A stretch of 64,000 nt of DNA from Gemmatimonadota bacterium (GTDB lineage Bacteria > Gemmatimonadota > Gemmatimonadetes > Longimicrobiales > Gaopeijiaceae). The notes below the pieces were generated by a model. The model made no database searches. It saw only the letters and a program-made list of their open reading frames with translations, and was not told where the DNA came from. The position numbers were made by a program, and so were the translations under genes. Location of the stretch: the NCBI GenBank assembly GCA_029863645.1, contig JAOTVA010000001.1, positions 37,705 to 101,704 of the forward strand. Reading direction: 5' to 3'. The first letter of the stretch is position 1, and the number at the start of each line of letters is the position of its first letter. Of the stretch, positions 60,603 to 64,000 are shown piece after piece.

Positions 60603-62900
60603 TTGAGCACAGCCGAAGGCGCGGTTGCGGAAGACTCCGTTTCGCCGCGCGCTGGTGACCCTCCCGTCACCGCCGAGGTCGTCGCTGACCATGGACTCTC
60701 GGTCGATGAGTACGAGCGCATCCGGTCGATCATGGGCCGCGACCCAACGTTCACCGAGCTCGGAATCTTCAGCGCGATGTGGTCGGAGCACTGCGGCTAC
60801 AAGAACTCCAAGCGCCTGCTGCGCCTCCTGCCGACGACCGCTCCCTGGGTCATTCAGGGGCCCGGTGAAAACGCTGGCGTCATCGACGTCGGTGACGGCT
60901 ACGCACTGGCGTTCAAGATCGAATCCCACAACCACCCCTCGGCTGTCGAGCCATACCAGGGTGCCGCAACCGGGGTGGGTGGTATCCTCCGCGACATCTT
61001 CACGATGGGCGCCCGCCCCGTGGCGATCCTGGACTCCCTACGCTTCGGCGACCTGGACAGCGGGCGCACCAGGTACCTCTTCAGCGGCGTCGTGAGCGGG
61101 GTCGGAGACTACGGCAACTGTGTGGGCATTCCCAACATCGGTGGCGAGGTAGCCTTCGACCGAGGCTACGAGGGCAACCCGATCGTCAACGCGATGTGCC
61201 TCGGCCTCATGAAGCGCGAAGAGCTCATCACGGCTTCCGCATCGGGCGTGGGAAACACCCTCATGGCCGTCGGGGCCCGCACGGGCCGAGACGGCATCCA
61301 TGGGGCGACCTTCGCGAGTGAAGAACTGAGCGAGGACTCGGACGAGTCGAGCAGGCCTCAGGTCCAGGTAGGAGATCCGTTCACGGAGAAGCTCCTGCTC
61401 GAGGCGAGCCTGGAGCTGATCGCCAGCGGGGTGATCACGGGCATCCAGGACATGGGGGCGGCGGGGATCACTTCATCCGCCACCGAGATGGCGGGGCGCG
61501 CGGGAACCGGCGTCGAGTTGGAGATGACGGCGGTACCCACGCGCGAGCAGGGCATGACGCCCTACGAGATCCTCCTTTCAGAATCTCAAGAGCGAATGCT
61601 CGTCGTCGTCGAGAAGGGCCTCGAGGGCGAGGTGACACGGATTCTGGAGAAGTGGGAGCTCGAAGCGGCCGAGATCGGACGCGTCACATCAGACGGGCTC
61701 TTCCGCATCCTCGAGGATGGAGTCGTCGTTGCGAGCATCCCGGCCCTGCCGCTGACCGAGGGGTGTCCCACGTACGAGCGTGAAGGGATCGAGTCCGAGG
61801 AGATTCAGGCGCTGCGTGCCATGGATCTGTCCGAGCACCTCATCCCTGAGGGAGATCTCACCAAGACGTTCATGCTCTTGTTGAGTTCTCCGAACGTCGC
61901 GTCGAAGCGCTGGATCTACGAGCAGTACGATACGACCGTGCGCACGGCGACCGCGGTGCGGCCAGGAGGAGATGCGGGAGTCATACGCATTCGCGGTACG
62001 AAGCGCGCCGTGGCCGCGACCACCGACTGTAACGGACGCTTCGTCTACCTGGAGCCCAAGCGCGGGGCGATGATCGCAGCGGCCGAAGCCGCTCGGAACC
62101 TCGTTTGTGTCGGCGCCGTTCCGACGGCTGTGACGAACAACTTGAACTTCGGCAATCCGCTCAAGCCGCATATCTACTACCAGTTGCGGGAAGCCGTGCT
62201 GGGCATGGTGGACGCCTGCGAGACGTTCGAGACACCGGTGACAGGTGGAAACGTCTCCCTGTACAACGAGACGGACGGCCGGTCGATCTATCCCACGCCC
62301 GTCATCGGCATGGTGGGGGTGATCGAGGACGTGGCGACGATCACGCGACAGGCGTTCCGGCATGAGGGCGAAGACATCGTTCTGCTCGGCGCGAACACGA
62401 ATGAGCTCGGCGGGTCGGAGTACCTTTATGTGACCGCCGACCTGGTGGCTGGCGCGCCTCCCGCGGTCGACCTCGACGCGGAACGAGCGCTGCAGCAGGC
62501 CGTCTTGAAGATGATTCATGAACGACTGCTCTCCTCAGCGCACGACTGCTCGGAGGGCGGCCTGGCCTGCGCCCTCGCGGAATCGGCTCTGGGCGACGGT
62601 GAGGCGCCTCACGGCATCGACGTCGACATCGACGACGACCTTCGACCGGTGGCCGCACTGTTCGGCGAAGCCCAGGGTCGGATCGTCGTGTCCTGCGCGC
62701 CGGACCGGACGGACCAAGTGCTTCGTGTCGCCGCGCTACACGAAGTGCCAGCACGTCGGATTGGCACGGTCCAGGGGCCGGACGACGACTTCCGCATTTC
62801 GGTTCGCGGGGCATCGATCTCCGCCCGTCCCGCCGAAATGGGGGCCGCGTACTTCGACTCTCTCGCAAATCGGATGGAAGCTCCTCCGACGGGAACCTGA
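60603..62900 (+). CDS. purL: FGAM synthase subunit II (small PurL)
   Basis: The 765-residue enzyme is the catalytic part of the three-subunit FGAM synthase. Motifs: [20 protein letters not shown] near residue 55, [20 protein letters not shown] and [12 protein letters not shown], with the second half [17 protein letters not shown] and [18 protein letters not shown] start it at TTG 60603; no ATG or GTG lies near the first conserved residues and the ribosome site is weak. It ends just before purF. Confidence 0.93.
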   Translation: MSTAEGAVAEDSVSPRAGDPPVTAEVVADHGLSVDEYERIRSIMGRDPTFTELGIFSAMWSEHCGYKNSKRLLRLLPTTAPWVIQGPGENAGVIDVGDGYALAFKIESHNHPSAVEPYQGAATGVGGILRDIFTMGARPVAILDSLRFGDLDSGRTRYLFSGVVSGVGDYGNCVGIPNIGGEVAFDRGYEGNPIVNAMCLGLMKREELITASASGVGNTLMAVGARTGRDGIHGATFASEELSEDSDESSRPQVQVGDPFTEKLLLEASLELIASGVITGIQDMGAAGITSSATEMAGRAGTGVELEMTAVPTREQGMTPYEILLSESQERMLVVVEKGLEGEVTRILEKWELEAAEIGRVTSDGLFRILEDGVVVASIPALPLTEGCPTYEREGIESEEIQALRAMDLSEHLIPEGDLTKTFMLLLSSPNVASKRWIYEQYDTTVRTATAVRPGGDAGVIRIRGTKRAVAATTDCNGRFVYLEPKRGAMIAAAEAARNLVCVGAVPTAVTNNLNFGNPLKPHIYYQLREAVLGMVDACETFETPVTGGNVSLYNETDGRSIYPTPVIGMVGVIEDVATITRQAFRHEGEDIVLLGANTNELGGSEYLYVTADLVAGAPPAVDLDAERALQQAVLKMIHERLLSSAHDCSEGGLACALAESALGDGEAPHGIDVDIDDDLRPVAALFGEAQGRIVVSCAPDRTDQVLRVAALHEVPARRIGTVQGPDDDFRISVRGASISARPAEMGAAYFDSLANRMEAPPTGT

Positions 62901-62901
62901 T

Positions 62902-64000
62902 ATGTGTGGCATCGTCGGAATAAGTGGCGTCGAGAATGCGGCGGCGCAGGCCTACCTGGCGCTGTACGCCTTGCAACACCGAGGCCAGGAAGCCGCAGGA
63001 ATCGTGGCCTTTGGCGGGAAGGGCACGAAGTCCCATAAAGGCCGCGGTCTGGTCTCGGAGGTGTTCGATACCTCGGCGTTGGAGCGGCTTCGTGGCGACA
63101 CCGCCGTGGGTCATACGCGGTACTCGACCGCCGGCGGCAACGACATCGCGAACGCCCAGCCGCTCACCGCCCGCTTCGCTCGTGGCGACTTGGCTTTGGC
63201 TCACAACGGCAACCTGACCAACCACCTCGATCTGCGAGCCCGGCTCGTGGAGGAAGGAGCGATCTTCCGGTCGTCTGCCGACTCCGAGACGCTCGTTCAC
63301 CTGATCGCCAAGTCTCGGCACGACACGGTAGACGCACAGGTGGACGACGCCCTCTCCCACCTCGAAGGCGCGTTCTCCATCATCCTGTCGATCGACTCCG
63401 CGATCTACGCCGCGAGAGACCCGCGTGGATTTCGCCCGCTCGTGCTGGGCCGTAAGGGTGGTGGCCACATCGTCGCGAGCGAGACGTGTGCACTCGACAT
63501 CATCGGAGCCGAGTACGTACGTGACGTGGAGCCCGGTGAGGTGATCAAGATCCAGGGCGATTCGGTTGAACACCTCCGGTCGCTCAAGACAGCGAGCCAA
63601 GCGGCACCTTGCATCTTCGAGCTCGTGTATTTCGCCCGTCCTGACTCTCTCATCTGGGGCGAGAGCGTGGACCGTGCCCGACGGGAGTTCGGCCGACAGC
63701 TGGCGCGCGAACATCCGGTAGAGGCCGACGCGGTCATCGCAGTACCGGATAGCGCGAACTCGGCTGCACTGGGCTACGCGGAAGAGAGCGGGATTCCCTT
63801 CGAGCTCGGCCTGCTCCGCAACCACTATGTCGGCCGCACGTTCATCCAGCCGCTGCAAGAGGACCGCGATTTCGGCGCCCGCATGAAGTACAACCCCGTG
63901 AAGGAAGTCGTGGACGGCCAACGGGTCGTCATCGTGGACGATTCGCTCGTACGGGGGACGACCTCTCGGAGCCTCGTGCGCATGCTGCGCCAGGTGGGGG
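62902..64000 (+). CDS. purF: Amidophosphoribosyltransferase (3' end cut by window)
   Basis: The first 366 codons are present; the frame is open to the window edge. The nucleophile is Cys2 (MCGIVGI), with the glutamine-site RGQEAAGI and GHTRYSTAG, and the phosphoribosyltransferase half beginning near residue 240 with the PRPP motif VVIVDDSLVRGTTSR. There is no pro-peptide before Cys2. It catalyses the first committed purine step. The gene begins one base after the purL stop. Confidence 0.95.
   Translation, partial: MCGIVGISGVENAAAQAYLALYALQHRGQEAAGIVAFGGKGTKSHKGRGLVSEVFDTSALERLRGDTAVGHTRYSTAGGNDIANAQPLTARFARGDLALAHNGNLTNHLDLRARLVEEGAIFRSSADSETLVHLIAKSRHDTVDAQVDDALSHLEGAFSIILSIDSAIYAARDPRGFRPLVLGRKGGGHIVASETCALDIIGAEYVRDVEPGEVIKIQGDSVEHLRSLKTASQAAPCIFELVYFARPDSLIWGESVDRARREFGRQLAREHPVEADAVIAVPDSANSAALGYAEESGIPFELGLLRNHYVGRTFIQPLQEDRDFGARMKYNPVKEVVDGQRVVIVDDSLVRGTTSRSLVRMLRQVG

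Noticed and set aside
62341..63921. Long minus-strand open frame antisense to purL and purF
   Set aside because: It mirrors two strongly conserved purine genes, is rich in Arg and His as expected of an antisense frame in G+C-rich DNA, and has no recognisable domain.
1..64000. tRNA, rRNA, CRISPR arrays, insertion sequences, prophage or toxin-antitoxin genes
   Set aside because: I scanned gaps and repeats on both strands and found no cloverleaf, repeat-spacer array, transposase motif or paired toxin/antitoxin frames.

Overview
The window is about 64 kb of high-G+C bacterial chromosome, densely packed and mostly housekeeping. I could place 60 protein genes, one clear gene remnant, one doubtful micro-ORF and several hairpins. 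I saw no rRNA, tRNA, CRISPR array, IS element or phage. Gene-free stretches are all shorter than 300 bases. Frequent GTG and TTG starts, stop/start overlaps, c-type cytochrome lipoproteins, split methylmalonyl-CoA mutase subunits, a class-I FloA/NfeD pair and an HD-GYP/HEAT pair suggest a free-living, aerobic, Gram-negative-type bacterium. My best guess is Gemmatimonadota or a neighbouring phylum; this is an inference from gene content, not a measured placement.

Layout. 1-5.8 kb: end of a processive glycosyltransferase, a malonate transporter (madLM), a small conserved-looking protein, a DEAD-box RNA helicase, an alpha/beta hydrolase, then infA with a coupled small gene. 6.0-6.6 kb: a cold-shock gene with a structured leader and a textbook terminator, and a small hypothetical gene. 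6.7-11.5 kb: an accessory island for periplasmic redox chemistry, with the 3' remnant of a PQQ dehydrogenase, a cytochrome c/copper-monooxygenase-like protein with an overlapping partner, and a large c-haem lipoprotein. 11.7-20.3 kb: aconitase, the membrane-domain cluster nfeD-floA-small membrane protein, thiolase plus chorismate mutase, and a lytic transglycosylase. 20.5-29.6 kb (minus strand): rpmA, rplU, RNase G, RecQ, and a propionate/methylmalonyl-CoA module (meaB, both mutase subunits, carboxyltransferase). 29.7-38.6 kb (minus): a long tight operon vanZ-aspS-phoH-pgpH-ybeY-mgtE-ubiB joining translation quality control, c-di-AMP signalling and magnesium import. 38.7-44.2 kb: rlmN, two tandem signal peptidases, a LytR_C protein, a YqeK-like HD protein and an NFACT protein. 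44.2-52.6 kb: trp genes (trpC, trpF, trpB, trpA, trpD) interrupted by a HEAT/HD-GYP signalling pair and by a divergent lexA. 52.7-64 kb (plus): truA, transaldolase, an HtrA lipoprotein, then a purine operon (purB, purC, purS, purQ, purL, purF) with psd and pssA embedded in it; purF runs off the end.

How they work together. The mutase module would carry propionyl-CoA carbon to succinyl-CoA, with the biotin subunit and epimerase encoded elsewhere. The purine block covers the amidotransferase, the FGAM synthase complex, SAICAR synthase and adenylosuccinate lyase, co-transcribed with the two-step phosphatidylethanolamine pathway. The most novel-looking element is the pair between trpB and trpA: a HEAT-repeat protein and an HD-GYP protein that appear to share the same N-terminal module. 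It looks like a two-protein signalling or scaffold unit hitch-hiking in a biosynthetic operon. The second most interesting region is the 6.7-11.5 kb redox island.
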